Shown in pieces: positions 24,789 to 33,717 of a stretch of DNA of 64,000 nt (positions are counted from its first letter, which is position 1; each line of letters opens with the position of its first letter). The notes beneath the pieces are model-generated. The model had not been told where the DNA came from and ran no database searches. It saw only the letters and a list, made by a program, of their open reading frames with translations. The DNA is from Burkholderiaceae bacterium (lineage in GTDB: Bacteria > Pseudomonadota > Gammaproteobacteria > Burkholderiales > Burkholderiaceae_A). The stretch covers positions 28,423 through 92,422 of the forward strand of contig JAGYKN010000003.1 of NCBI GenBank assembly GCA_018401615.1. The letters are read 5' to 3'. A program made the position numbers and the translations under genes.

Positions 24789-25439
24789 ATGACCCCCAAC
24801 ATCAACGAACAACCCAGGGAAAAGCTCCTCAAGCGCGGAGCGGCCAGCCTCACGGACAGCGAGCTGCTTAGAATCCTGGTGGGGCCTGGGAGCAGCCTGG
24901 CCAGTGGTTCACAGCTGGCTGACCACCTGCTTGAGCGACTTGGTGGGCTCACAGCCATTCTGGCTGCCCCTGCCCCGCAACTGCTCAGCATTGTTGGAAT
25001 GGGCCCAGCGAAAGTCTCCATTCTGAGTGCGGCGGCCGAGGCAGCTCGCCGGGCGACCGAAAGCCCTCCCCTGGGCAATCCGCTGCCAAATCCGATGGCG
25101 CTGGCCCCCTGGCTCATTGCCCACCTGGCGGGCCGCCCGCATGAGGTCTTCGGGGCTGCCTTCCTCGATAGCCGCAAGCGCTTGATTCGTATTGAAGAAT
25201 TGTTCCGCGGCAGCCTCAGTCAGACCAGTGTGTACCCTCGGGAGGTCGCCAGCCGAGCCCTTCAGCTCAACGCTGCAAATCTTGTGATTTTCCACAACCA
25301 TCCGTCAGGCTTGGCCCAGGCCAGCATGGCGGACATACGACTGACAACCAGCCTGCGCAGCCTGTTGGGCCAGCTCGACATTGAGCTGCTCGACCACCTC
25401 TTGGTGGCCGGCAACCAGGTCGTGAGCATCTCGAGTTGA
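24789..25439 (+). CDS. radC: RadC/JAB-domain protein
   Basis: A 216-residue protein with an N-terminal helix-hairpin-helix region (SIVGMGPAKVSIL) and a C-terminal MPN/JAB domain holding the metal motif HNHPSG followed by the conserved serine/aspartate region (ASMADIRLT). Start at ATG 24789; the longer frame at 24717 would overlap fkpB. Despite its name the biochemical role of RadC is not settled. It precedes rpmB, the conserved radC-rpmBG order. Confidence 0.92.
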   Translation: MTPNINEQPREKLLKRGAASLTDSELLRILVGPGSSLASGSQLADHLLERLGGLTAILAAPAPQLLSIVGMGPAKVSILSAAAEAARRATESPPLGNPLPNPMALAPWLIAHLAGRPHEVFGAAFLDSRKRLIRIEELFRGSLSQTSVYPREVASRALQLNAANLVIFHNHPSGLAQASMADIRLTTSLRSLLGQLDIELLDHLLVAGNQVVSISS

Positions 25440-25499
25440 CCCAAGGCCTTGTTTTTTTTACAATCGGGGGCTCTGCGGAACGTTTACAAGGAATTTGTT

Positions 25500-25733
25500 A
25501 TGGCACGCGTCTGCCAAGTCACGGGTAAAAAACCAATGGTTGGGAACAATGTGTCTCACGCCAACAACAAAACAAAGCGGCGTTTTCTGCCCAACCTGCA
25601 CTACCGCCGGTTCTGGGTGGAAGGTGAGAAGCGTTGGATCCGCCTTCGGGTCTCGGCTGCTGCCTTGCGCACCATCACCAAAAACGGCATTGAGTCGGTG
25701 CTAGCGGACCTTCGTGCCCGCGGCGCCCTCTAA
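25500..25733 (+). CDS. rpmB: 50S ribosomal protein L28
   Basis: A 77-residue basic protein starting [20 protein letters not shown], with AGGA eight bases before the [20 protein letters not shown] and the lysine/arginine-rich end are conserved. Transcribed with rpmG 20 bases downstream. Confidence 0.98.
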   Translation: MARVCQVTGKKPMVGNNVSHANNKTKRRFLPNLHYRRFWVEGEKRWIRLRVSAAALRTITKNGIESVLADLRARGAL

Positions 25734-25753
25734 GGCCTCTCAGGAGCAGACAG

Positions 25754-25921
25754 ATGGCAAAGTCAGGACGCGAGAAAATCAAGCTGGAGTCCTCTGCGGG
25801 CACCGGCCATTTCTACACCACCACCAAGAACAAGAAAACCATGCCAGAGAAGATGGAGATCAAGAAGTTTGATCCCAAGGCGCGTGCGCATGTGATGTAC
25901 AAGGAAGCGAAGATCAAATAG
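25754..25921 (+). CDS. rpmG: 50S ribosomal protein L33
   Basis: A 55-residue protein, [20 protein letters not shown], with [22 protein letters not shown]. It lacks the zinc-binding cysteines, so it is the zinc-independent form. AGGAG lies a few bases before the ATG. A 7-bp inverted repeat (25935-25941 with 25954-25960) follows the stop but has no T tract, so I do not call it a terminator. Confidence 0.98.
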   Translation: MAKSGREKIKLESSAGTGHFYTTTKNKKTMPEKMEIKKFDPKARAHVMYKEAKIK

Positions 25922-25946
25922 CAATTCTGTGGGGCCCTCGGCTGCT

Positions 25947-26996
25947 CTAGCGACCGAGGGTGGCAGCCAAGAGGGGGGACTGCGCAATGCTGATCCCAGT
26001 TGCCGAGAGCCCAATCATTGGGGTGGGCGGCCCGAAAGCCAACCGGCCAGACAACAAAAGACATTCCCGACGAAAATCGACGGAGCCGCATCCTTGGGCC
26101 ACCCGCAGGGCCTTTGCAATCGCAGGCCCTGCCACCGGAACGATGAGCGGAACCCCAACACTCACACGAATCTTTAGACTCGCTGCATCGATGTAATGCA
26201 CCTGGGATCGACGTCCAATTGCAAGACCATCATCATTGGCAACGGTGCCGCTTGAAGGCACGATTGTGTCGGGCTGAACCCAGGCAGGCGGACGAATGAC
26301 GCCAGTCCCAGCATGGGCCCAATCCTCGAATGTGGCCGCTGTGGGAGACACGATGGACCATGTGATCTGCCCCTGTGCCTTGGCCATTGCGTAGCGGCCT
26401 GCTGCACCTGCAACAGTGAGCAGCGCCTCTCGCTCAGCAGCCGGCTTTAGATCGAACCAGATGGGTGCCAGGCCCCTGGCCAATCCACGATCAATGGCCA
26501 GCGCTCGCCCACCCTCGAGCGCACCTTGCCGGGCCGCCTCTGATGCCGCGTATTGAACAATGAGGGAGGCTAGACCAACCAACATGAGTTGTGTCAGGCC
26601 AAGTGCCAGCATCAGCATCAAGGGCAGCATCAGAAGCCCTTCAATCATCGAAAAGCCCTCTGGTGGCTTGCGGCAGCCCTGCCCGAGCCGCACCTCAACG
26701 ACCTGGGCAGCATCTGGTTCCCAGTAGAGTCCCAATGGAGATGATGACCCCTCGCGAATGAGGTTTCCCTCGTGGTCAAAAAATCCAAAACGAAACGCGC
26801 CCGTTGGCATCCAGCGGTGAATCGCCTGACACCCAGGCAGGACCAGGGCCGTCGTGTCACGACAACGCATCAACCCCCAGAAGCGATCCCAGGCGTGTCG
26901 GGCCACAACAATGGGGACGTCGCCCACCTGGTCTGACGCCTGTCGTCTTATCCAATCGACCATGGAGGGCGTGACCCCCGCGTTGATCGACATCAT
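25947..26996 (-). CDS. TadE-like pseudopilin with long N-terminal region
   Basis: The last gene of the tad locus, 349 residues from an ATG that overlaps the tadC stop (ATGA). A prepilin-type site, PPEG then FSMIEG with glutamate at +5, and a hydrophobic stretch (LLMLPLMLMLALGLTQLMLV) sit near residue 114, not at the N-terminus. Leader peptides of this family are normally under 30 residues. An internal in-frame GTG at 26693 would give a normal 13-residue leader. Thus either two coding parts are fused in frame or translation begins internally. The first 110 residues (DWIRRQASDQ... EPDAAQ) resemble nothing I recognise. The C-terminal 180 residues are the usual variable periplasmic part. Confidence 0.72.
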   Translation of the reverse strand: MMSINAGVTPSMVDWIRRQASDQVGDVPIVVARHAWDRFWGLMRCRDTTALVLPGCQAIHRWMPTGAFRFGFFDHEGNLIREGSSSPLGLYWEPDAAQVVEVRLGQGCRKPPEGFSMIEGLLMLPLMLMLALGLTQLMLVGLASLIVQYAASEAARQGALEGGRALAIDRGLARGLAPIWFDLKPAAEREALLTVAGAAGRYAMAKAQGQITWSIVSPTAATFEDWAHAGTGVIRPPAWVQPDTIVPSSGTVANDDGLAIGRRSQVHYIDAASLKIRVSVGVPLIVPVAGPAIAKALRVAQGCGSVDFRRECLLLSGRLAFGPPTPMIGLSATGISIAQSPLLAATLGR

Positions 26997-27862
26997 GAGA
27001 ACTGGTCCAGAAGTCGAAAGACCAGGGGCGCAAAGAGAATAATAAAAGTACACGGGAAGATGCAGATCATCAGCGGCCCGAGCAGCTTGACCGGGGCCTC
27101 CTGGGCGCGCCTCTCCATGCTCAGCTGAAAATAGCGCCTTGCCTGAGACGACTGATCCCGCAGGATCTGGCCCAGACTCAGTCCGCTCTGCTCTGCAGAC
27201 AGCACCGATGCTGAAAATTGCTCCACTGCGGTAATTGGCAGTGCCTGTCGAAGCAGGCCAAGCGCCTCCGCACGCCCCCGATTGTGGCGGACATCCGAGG
27301 CCACTCTTTTTAAGACTGACACCCAGGCCTGGCGGCCCCGTCCACTGATTCGGTCAGCTGCAACAGCAAATGCCGTTGAGAATGATTGGCCCCCCTCCAG
27401 GGCCAGTGCCAATCCGTCCAAGAAGACTGGAAAGCCCCTCTCAGCGGCCCGACACTCGGCATCCAGACGGGTCTTGAGCATGCGACTTGGGTGATAAAAA
27501 CCAAGCCAAAACGCGATTGGAAGGAGCCACCACAATGACCCGATGCCAACGACCAAGCAGCCCGTTGCCGCGATCAAGACAAACCCGAGTCCGCTCAGGA
27601 GCCTGTAGGCCAGCCACACCGACTCCTCCATGGGATCACGCCAGCCAGCCACCATCATGTTGATCCGAAGAGCAGGTTGGTCTACTGCCCACCGAGCAAC
27701 AACGGGTGCCAGGCGTTTGGCCAGGCCAAGGTGAATCTCCTTGAAGGACCTCTGCCGCTCGAGCTTCCACCATTGCCAAAGCGCGAGACGATTCAGAGGC
27801 AACGCCGCCACGATGAAAAAGACAGACACGCCCACCAAGACGCTTGAGATATCTTGACTCAC
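26993..27862 (-). CDS. tadC: Tad pilus inner-membrane platform protein TadC
   Basis: A 289-residue type II secretion F-domain protein forming the membrane base of the Flp pilus machine with TadB. The start is GTG at 27862 with an excellent GGAGGT six bases upstream and two bases after the tadB stop. The T2SSF domain is in the second half (FPVFLDGLALALEGGQSFSTAF ... SGLSLGQILRDQS), flanked by membrane segments, with a C-terminal hydrophobic anchor. Confidence 0.88.
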   Translation of the reverse strand: MSQDISSVLVGVSVFFIVAALPLNRLALWQWWKLERQRSFKEIHLGLAKRLAPVVARWAVDQPALRINMMVAGWRDPMEESVWLAYRLLSGLGFVLIAATGCLVVGIGSLWWLLPIAFWLGFYHPSRMLKTRLDAECRAAERGFPVFLDGLALALEGGQSFSTAFAVAADRISGRGRQAWVSVLKRVASDVRHNRGRAEALGLLRQALPITAVEQFSASVLSAEQSGLSLGQILRDQSSQARRYFQLSMERRAQEAPVKLLGPLMICIFPCTFIILFAPLVFRLLDQFS

Positions 27863-27864
27863 CG

Positions 27865-28560
27865 CTAGACCTCCACGCGAACCAACTGCCGTATCCAGAG
27901 GGCACCAGAGATTTCGAGCATGCAGACAACCCCCATGACCACCCATCCCTGCCACGTGGTGAGGAAGAAATCGGCAGACGTCGGATCAATCAGTATCAGC
28001 GAGCCCCCCAGTAGGACTGGGATGGCAAGCATCACCAGGGCCTGAAGCCGACCCTGTGAGGTCAGTGCTCGCATCTTCTCGGCCAGCACCAGCTCCTGCC
28101 TAAGGGCTTCTGCAAAACGCTTGAGCGCCTCGGAGAGACCACCGCCTGATTGCACAGACAGCCGAATACAAAATGCCATGTCCATGGCCGGCGCCGACCC
28201 GAGGTTCTCTGACCAGCGCTCAAATGCGGTGTCCATGGAGTGCCCGAACTGAGTCAGGCGAAGGATCTCTCTGAATTCCCGAGACAGAATCGGAGACGAG
28301 AAGGCCGCAACCTGAACCAACGCCTGACGCAGCGATGACCCAGCCTGAATCGCACCGGCCAATAACTCGCAGGCCTGAGGGAGTTCTCGATGAAAGGCAT
28401 CGTGGGTGTTGCGGCGCCCACCTCGGTAGGTGATCAGCTGTTGCCTGACCCGTTTAGACAGCCTTCCTGCCTGGGCGAGGAGCGTGCGCGGAGAGGGTAG
28501 CGTCGATATCACCAACATCGAGATGGCCACCCCCCAGAGTAGAGCGATGGCCGTGCTCAA
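27865..28560 (-). CDS. tadB: Tad pilus inner-membrane platform protein TadB
   Basis: About 231 residues with a T2SSF domain (ELPQACELLAGAIQAGSSLRQAL ... SVQSGGGLSEALKRFAEAL) and C-terminal membrane segments. The TTG at 28560 overlaps the tadA stop (TTGA) and has AGGGG seven bases upstream, so I prefer it to the ATG at 28614 inside tadA. Works with TadC in the platform driven by the TadA ATPase. Confidence 0.87.
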   Translation of the reverse strand: MSTAIALLWGVAISMLVISTLPSPRTLLAQAGRLSKRVRQQLITYRGGRRNTHDAFHRELPQACELLAGAIQAGSSLRQALVQVAAFSSPILSREFREILRLTQFGHSMDTAFERWSENLGSAPAMDMAFCIRLSVQSGGGLSEALKRFAEALRQELVLAEKMRALTSQGRLQALVMLAIPVLLGGSLILIDPTSADFFLTTWQGWVVMGVVCMLEISGALWIRQLVRVEV

Positions 28561-30062
28561 TCTGAATCCCCTAACCAGAGGGCCTCGGTCGACCGGAAGG
28601 CTGAACCACTCCATTCCCAGACGGGATGGAGTTGGATCACACCGCTCTCAATTCCAGACACCTCCTCAATTCGAACCAGCCTTCGCACGCCATCTGAGCA
28701 ACGCTGCTGGTGAACAATCAATCCAATGGCCGACTGAATCTGCTCGCGTATGACTGGTATGGGAAGGTCAAAACCAGCCATCAAGACCATCACCTCAAGT
28801 CGATACAGCGCGTCTCTTGGCGTGTTGGCGTGGACGGTTGTAAGGGACCCTTCGTGACCCGTGTTCATGGCCTGCAACATGTCGAGTGCCTCTCCCCCTC
28901 GACACTCACCCACCACAATCCGGTCTGGCCTCATGCGAAGGGCATTGCGAACGAGATCTCTAATGCTGATCTCGCCACTGCCCTCTTGATTCGCCGTCCG
29001 GGCCTCTAGGGCTATGAGATTTGATGCAGTCAGCTGAAGCTCGGCTGCATCCTCTACCGTTACGATCCTCTCGGATTCGGGAATGAGGGAGGCTAGAAAC
29101 TTTAGTGTTGTTGTCTTACCGGATCCCGTGCCGCCGCAGACCACAATGTTTTTGCGCTGATGGACTGCCCTGCAGAGGTAGTCGGCCATCTCCTCAGAAA
29201 GGGTGCCAGCCAAGACCATCTTCTGCGAGGAGTAGACCCCACTCGTAAAACGTCGAATCGTGAGACACGGCCCCCCGATTGCTGGCGGAGATAGGACGGC
29301 GTTCACCCTGGAGCCGTCTGGCAGTCGACCATCTGCCATCGGAGATGCCTCATCAATGCGTCGACCAATGGGCAGAAAGATTCGCTCAATCACACCGCGA
29401 AGACTCTGCGGACTGTCAAAGGAGGCGGCAATCTTCTCGCAGCGTCCGAACCGTTCGACAAAGATCTCTGTCGATGAGTTGACCATGATCTCCGTGACGT
29501 CCGTGTCTCGCATGATCGACTCCAGAGGACCGAGCCCGACGAGCTCTGCAACCCAACGGTCGGCCAGAGACTCTGCCTGCGACGCGGTGAGCCCCTGGAG
29601 GACCTCGCCCAACTCCTGCTCGATCAGGGCATAGACCTCCAGCCGAATGCTGCTGTCGTTCAGGCTGCCCCACTCGCGGGTCTTGGCATCGAGTTGTGCT
29701 CGAAGTCTCGATAGGCCAATCGCAAAACGATCAGGCTGAGGCTCCTCCACCGAGGTGGCCAAGGCTGGAGGGACTCCCTGCCGCACCTTTAGTTGCCAGG
29801 TGCCAATGCGTATGTCGTCGGATGCCGACAGCGGGCCGTATTCGGAGACAGCCCGTTGGTTGACCTGGGTGCCTGTGAGAGACCCCATGTCTCTTAGCAT
29901 CAGGCCCGACGGACCATCTTCGAGCATCGCATGGAGGCGAGAGATCGACAGTCCGCTCAGCCGTATGTCAGTGTCTTTGCCACTTCCAAACCGAACTGGC
30001 GCCTGTTGAAAGGATGCCGTTCGGAAGTCCGACACACCCTGGCGATAGAGGACCTCAATCAT
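28557..30062 (-). CDS. tadA: Flp pilus ATPase TadA/CpaF with N-terminal FHA domain
   Basis: A 501-residue secretion ATPase. Start at ATG 30062 (AGAGG six bases upstream), overlapping the rcpA stop by eight bases. An FHA domain covers about residues 10-95 ([20 protein letters not shown], then [14 protein letters not shown]), a fold that binds phosphothreonine peptides. After a linker comes the CpaF ATPase with Walker [24 protein letters not shown], the aspartate/glutamate box [17 protein letters not shown] and [20 protein letters not shown] fusion suggests control by a Ser/Thr kinase, or a localising role in place of TadZ (inference). Confidence 0.92.
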   Translation of the reverse strand: MIEVLYRQGVSDFRTASFQQAPVRFGSGKDTDIRLSGLSISRLHAMLEDGPSGLMLRDMGSLTGTQVNQRAVSEYGPLSASDDIRIGTWQLKVRQGVPPALATSVEEPQPDRFAIGLSRLRAQLDAKTREWGSLNDSSIRLEVYALIEQELGEVLQGLTASQAESLADRWVAELVGLGPLESIMRDTDVTEIMVNSSTEIFVERFGRCEKIAASFDSPQSLRGVIERIFLPIGRRIDEASPMADGRLPDGSRVNAVLSPPAIGGPCLTIRRFTSGVYSSQKMVLAGTLSEEMADYLCRAVHQRKNIVVCGGTGSGKTTTLKFLASLIPESERIVTVEDAAELQLTASNLIALEARTANQEGSGEISIRDLVRNALRMRPDRIVVGECRGGEALDMLQAMNTGHEGSLTTVHANTPRDALYRLEVMVLMAGFDLPIPVIREQIQSAIGLIVHQQRCSDGVRRLVRIEEVSGIESGVIQLHPVWEWSGSAFRSTEALWLGDSD

Positions 30063-31437
30063 CTGCAGCCTCTCCAGATGCACGATTGACCTCCGCCTGG
30101 CCATGAATGCGCCTGCGTGTCTCGTCGAGCTTGCCCATTGCCTCTCCGATCACCTTCTGATGGAAGGCATCCTGAGGCGAGATGAGCCTCGGTGTGATCA
30201 TGACCACCATCTCACTGCGACGATCTCTAAAGTCCTTGGACCGAAACAAGGCTCCAAGAATTGGGATGTTTCCAAGGCCTGCCAATTTATCGATGGACTT
30301 GCTCCCCTCCTCGGATAAGAGACCGGACATCACCAGTGTCTCTCCCTGTTTGAGGTTGACCTGGGTCTCTGTCATGCGAGAGAGGAACCCCGGCAGGTCG
30401 CCGACCCGGATGGCTGGGTCGACCGTGCTGAGCTCTGTCAGGACATTTGCACTGATGACGCCCTGCTCGTTGACTCGGGGAGCAATCTCAAACCGGATGC
30501 CATAGGGCTTGAATTGGACCGATCCAGATCCCAGTGAAGACGTCACCGGCAGGGGTATCTCACCACCCGCAAGGAACTTGGCGGTTCCCCCACTGCGCGT
30601 CGATAACATTGGCTCAGCCAATACAACCGCATCTCCCTCTTGCTCCATGAGATTGATGACCGACAGCAGCGTCGATTGAAGCCCCATATAGACCGCAAAC
30701 GGTGAGACTTTTGCAGCCGAGGCAGCCGAGTCGAGACCCGGAAAGTTTGGGGAAATCGATGGTGTGCCGCCGTTGAGTGCGCCATCTGATGTGGACCTGA
30801 AATGTCCGTTGGTCTTCATGTCACCAACGATCCCGACCATCGGGCCCGCCATGCTCTGCTGCCATTGGATACCGATTTTCTCCATGGCGTTTTTCTTGAT
30901 TTCTAGGAATCGAACCTCCATCGCAATCATCTGCTCTGTGCCATCGGCACGGGCAAGATTGAGCAGTTTTGGATGTCGTTCAGCAAGCATTTTCAGTCGG
31001 TCTTGTTGCTCCGCGGACTTTGGTGTGCCAGTCACAACGACTTGGTCTCCGATGGCGTTTAGGGAGAGCCCATCATCTGCGCCAAGGGTCCTGCGGATGT
31101 CCTCGGTGACCCGGGAGACTTCGCCAGAGCGGACACGAACCAGGACTCGCCTTGCGGAGAATGAGTCTCCCCAGAGCAGCAGACTTGTCTCACCATCGCG
31201 CTTGCCGGCCAGGAGCAGCCCGCCACCTTTGAGCGGCTTGACGCCCAAGACGGACCCATCACCAACCACAACTCGGCGAAGGCCGTCGATGGCGATGTGC
31301 GTTGTCTGTCCGGATTGCACACTGATGCTCTCAGGAATCTCGGCCAGAAGTGATGGGCTGACCGCCGAGATGCACAGGCCCAGGAGAAATCCCAACCCCC
31401 GAAAGAGCCAGGGCCGATAGAGGTCGGTCGCTCTCAT
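30055..31437 (-). CDS. rcpA: Flp pilus outer-membrane secretin RcpA/CpaC
   Basis: A 460-residue secretin that forms the outer-membrane channel for the pilus. A signal peptide (about 1-32) is followed by the N-terminal pilus/secretin domain (IDGLRRVVVGDGSVLGVKPL), a BON-like repeat (VVVTGTPKSAEQQ) and the secretin domain with EPMLSTRSGGTAKFLAGGEIPLPV and GDLPGFLSRMTETQVNLKQGET. Overlaps cpaB/rcpC by ATGA. Confidence 0.92.
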   Translation of the reverse strand: MRATDLYRPWLFRGLGFLLGLCISAVSPSLLAEIPESISVQSGQTTHIAIDGLRRVVVGDGSVLGVKPLKGGGLLLAGKRDGETSLLLWGDSFSARRVLVRVRSGEVSRVTEDIRRTLGADDGLSLNAIGDQVVVTGTPKSAEQQDRLKMLAERHPKLLNLARADGTEQMIAMEVRFLEIKKNAMEKIGIQWQQSMAGPMVGIVGDMKTNGHFRSTSDGALNGGTPSISPNFPGLDSAASAAKVSPFAVYMGLQSTLLSVINLMEQEGDAVVLAEPMLSTRSGGTAKFLAGGEIPLPVTSSLGSGSVQFKPYGIRFEIAPRVNEQGVISANVLTELSTVDPAIRVGDLPGFLSRMTETQVNLKQGETLVMSGLLSEEGSKSIDKLAGLGNIPILGALFRSKDFRDRRSEMVVMITPRLISPQDAFHQKVIGEAMGKLDETRRRIHGQAEVNRASGEAADD

Positions 31438-32279
31438 GACGCGCCTCCTGGCTGATGAATCAGCACCTCAATTGGAGATGAGACCCTGTTTTTTAGCGGC
31501 CGTGTCCGAGTGGGCTGATCCAGACTCCCCCGCAAGGCCACCAGGAGGCGAGATGCGGATTGCGCCTCCATGATGCTCGCCACAACCGGTGCGGGCACCA
31601 AAAGCGAGAGCCCCCCTGCGGAGTGGGCCTGCGAGTTCTCGGAGATCTCAGTGCGCCCCCCAACTGCCACGACCTTTATTGCCGAGGCAATCAGCCGCCC
31701 ACTTGTTGCGGGTGCATCGGTGGCAAGCACCTCGATTCCAGAGGAGTCTGCTGGGCGCAGGCCCGTCTGAGCGCCAATCTGCCAGAGATCGATCAGCTGC
31801 CCCGGTCGAATAAGGCCATGCCCTCCACCAGCGTCTGCGGGAAGGCCAATGACTCGGTACCCAGAGGGGATCTCCCCGAGCGGAGAAACCGTCGTGCTTG
31901 CCGCCCGCAGATCCTCTCGCCAGATCGGTGAGCCTGGCAGGAGCGCCCTGGTCACGCGTTGACCCTCGATGTCCGAGACCTCCTCAGGGCGAATGGGCGT
32001 GCCCGTGAACCAGGCTGCTGGGACCTCCCTCATGGCCAGGCGAGAGACTCGCAGGGGTTCGCCAGGTTGATGTGCCTCTCCAGCGACCACCACCGGCACA
32101 AGGCCCTCCTCGATGCGAACCTCGCTCCTGACCTCCTCACGGATCGACTCTCGATCGTCGTGCATGAGCCATCCCGCCGCAAGACCGGCGCAGAGCCCTG
32201 GGACTAGAAACCATCGTCGACCACCGAGCCAGACAGCTGCCTGGCCGCGCCACTTTTTTAAAGACTCGAGAACCATCAT
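31434..32279 (-). CDS. cpaB: Flp pilus assembly protein CpaB/RcpC
   Basis: A 281-residue periplasmic protein with one N-terminal membrane segment (LVPGLCAGLAAGWLM), an SAF domain (VVVAGEAHQPGEPLRVSRLAM ... GSPIWREDL) and a C-terminal CpaB domain (RVIGLPADAGGGHGLIRPGQLIDLW). It usually partners the secretin. GGGGTG precedes the ATG, overlapping the stop of the 51-residue gene. Confidence 0.88.
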   Translation of the reverse strand: MMVLESLKKWRGQAAVWLGGRRWFLVPGLCAGLAAGWLMHDDRESIREEVRSEVRIEEGLVPVVVAGEAHQPGEPLRVSRLAMREVPAAWFTGTPIRPEEVSDIEGQRVTRALLPGSPIWREDLRAASTTVSPLGEIPSGYRVIGLPADAGGGHGLIRPGQLIDLWQIGAQTGLRPADSSGIEVLATDAPATSGRLIASAIKVVAVGGRTEISENSQAHSAGGLSLLVPAPVVASIMEAQSASRLLVALRGSLDQPTRTRPLKNRVSSPIEVLIHQPGGAS

Positions 32280-32282
32280 CGA

Positions 32283-32438
32283 TCACCCCATCGGTAAGGA
32301 AACAAGAAAAAGAAAACTCCTCCACGCGCGCGCGACTGCAGGCAAGACATCAAGACGAATGAGACCAAGGATGCCGACCGAGACAAAGGTGAGGGCGATG
32401 ATGTACTCGGCAATGGCTGACCCAGTTGGCCGCCTCAA
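32283..32438 (-). CDS. 51-residue second Flp-like prepilin
   Basis: A short gene easy to miss because it starts with TTG. The TTG overlaps the stop of the previous gene (TTGA), AGGA lies nine bases upstream, and its stop is three bases from cpaB. The product begins MRRPTG followed by SAIAEYIIALTFVSVGILGL: a prepilin-type cleavage site with glutamate at +5 and tyrosine at +6, then a hydrophobic helix, just like the Flp pilin encoded at 35072-35365 (KG then QGMTEYIIVV). The C-terminal part is basic then hydrophobic (ARAWRSFLFLVSLPMG). It could be a minor pilin or a TadE/TadF-like initiator. Confidence 0.72.
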   Translation of the reverse strand: MRRPTGSAIAEYIIALTFVSVGILGLIRLDVLPAVARAWRSFLFLVSLPMG

Positions 32439-33007
32439 CGTGTCACGTCCTGCTTGAGCTCAACGCGAAATCTCTCCCCAGACGCCAAAACAAGGCTCAC
32501 CACGGTGATGATGTGTCCCCGATGCATGAGGCGCGTGACGGCGTAGGGACGATCACCTGATGACCCCTCTGAACTCTGCGAGCCTCTGGGACGAGCACCA
32601 AAACGCCCCTCGATATGCCGACGGTGGTCTTCCACCAGCGGGACATGGGCCGTGATGGGGGTGACCGTCATGCTCGCGCCATGAATGCCAAGCCCGACCT
32701 CCCATGCCCCACTGCGATCTGCTCGAGGGTGGTGATCAAGCGCCAGGCGAATGCGATATCCCTCTGAGCCCTTCGATGCGTGACGCCACTGAACAGCCTC
32801 ATAGACATTCGGCCGGAGGATTGCAGCCACACACCATCCACCAGCCTGGGCCCCGAACGGTTCCAGGCCCTCTCTCTTCCAGTCGTTGAGCTGCGCATCT
32901 CGCGCGACACAGGCAGGCTGATTCGATGTCAATACCTCGGTGCTGAGCGGTTGACCAGCTGCCAGCAGGTTCATGGTCATCAGGGCGGTGATTGAGGCAG
33001 GGTTCAT
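32435..33007 (-). CDS. Secreted protein of the tad locus, unknown function
   Basis: A 190-residue protein from an ATG that overlaps the tadE-like stop (ATGA), with GGAG nine bases upstream. The hydrophobic N-terminus (ITALMTMNLLAAG) may be an export signal. The remainder has two cysteines (PACVARD and GGWCVAA) and a repetitive charged middle, ending VLASGERFRVELKQDVTR. I do not recognise a family. Position between TadE-like and pilin-like genes suggests a periplasmic part of the pilus system. Confidence 0.65.
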   Translation of the reverse strand: MNPASITALMTMNLLAAGQPLSTEVLTSNQPACVARDAQLNDWKREGLEPFGAQAGGWCVAAILRPNVYEAVQWRHASKGSEGYRIRLALDHHPRADRSGAWEVGLGIHGASMTVTPITAHVPLVEDHRRHIEGRFGARPRGSQSSEGSSGDRPYAVTRLMHRGHIITVVSLVLASGERFRVELKQDVTR

Positions 33008-33717
33008 CTCGAGGGGCTCCGCGGGGCGGTCGTTGTCGGGAAGGGCTGCAGCCCATTGAAGCGGTGGAATCCTCTTCGGAAACGCTCTGAACCAGACTCG
33101 AGTCCCACCCATTCCATGGTGGGCATCAAGACCTCCGATACGGGCGAATAGGACAGCCCCCAGGCATCGGCCAACCATGGCAGGGGGTTGGATCCGGACT
33201 GGACCCGAGACAGTGTCTGAGCGTCACTCTCCGAGGACCAGTCATGAGAGGTCACGGCAACAGATGCGGAGAACCCACCTCTGTCAGTCTGGTGTTTGGG
33301 CTGACTGGCATGCGTTCGGATCAGCCGGTGACTCTCTGGCAAGGTAAAGAGTGACTCGACCGTGTTGGAGCGAAAACCAGCCAGTGCCCGGCCAAGTTGC
33401 TCCATGACAGATTGACCGGAGACCTGGGCAATCGGCTGGTCAAGACCTCGCTCGAGCTCCCCCGGGCGCTGCCCATCGGCGGGGGTACTTCGAATGGGTT
33501 GCCTGCTATCGAGGGCCCAGGGGGACTGGGTGCGCAGGAGCCTGCTGCAAGAAGGCCCGAGTGCATGGCAGGCCATGGCATCTCGATGGGCGACCCGACT
33601 GACCATCTGCGCATCGGAACCAAGACGCCAGAAGGTCAGGGCCATGCCCATGAGGCCAGCCAACAGACCCAGGATCACAAGGCCCTCGACAAGTGCCTGT
33701 CCACCCGGCGCCCTCAT
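33004..33717 (-). CDS. TadE/TadF-like pseudopilin
   Basis: A 237-residue protein with an N-terminal prepilin motif, MRAPGG then QALVEG (glutamate at +5), and a hydrophobic helix (LVILGLLAGLMGMALTFW). The rest is a polar periplasmic domain. Such pseudopilins help start or regulate Flp fibre assembly. Overlaps the tadG-like gene and the 190-residue gene, each by ATGA. Confidence 0.82.
   Translation of the reverse strand: MRAPGGQALVEGLVILGLLAGLMGMALTFWRLGSDAQMVSRVAHRDAMACHALGPSCSRLLRTQSPWALDSRQPIRSTPADGQRPGELERGLDQPIAQVSGQSVMEQLGRALAGFRSNTVESLFTLPESHRLIRTHASQPKHQTDRGGFSASVAVTSHDWSSESDAQTLSRVQSGSNPLPWLADAWGLSYSPVSEVLMPTMEWVGLESGSERFRRGFHRFNGLQPFPTTTAPRSPSR

Noticed and set aside
25935..25960. 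Inverted repeat after rpmG as a terminator
   Set aside because: The stem is only 7 bp with a 12-base loop and has no T tract on either strand.
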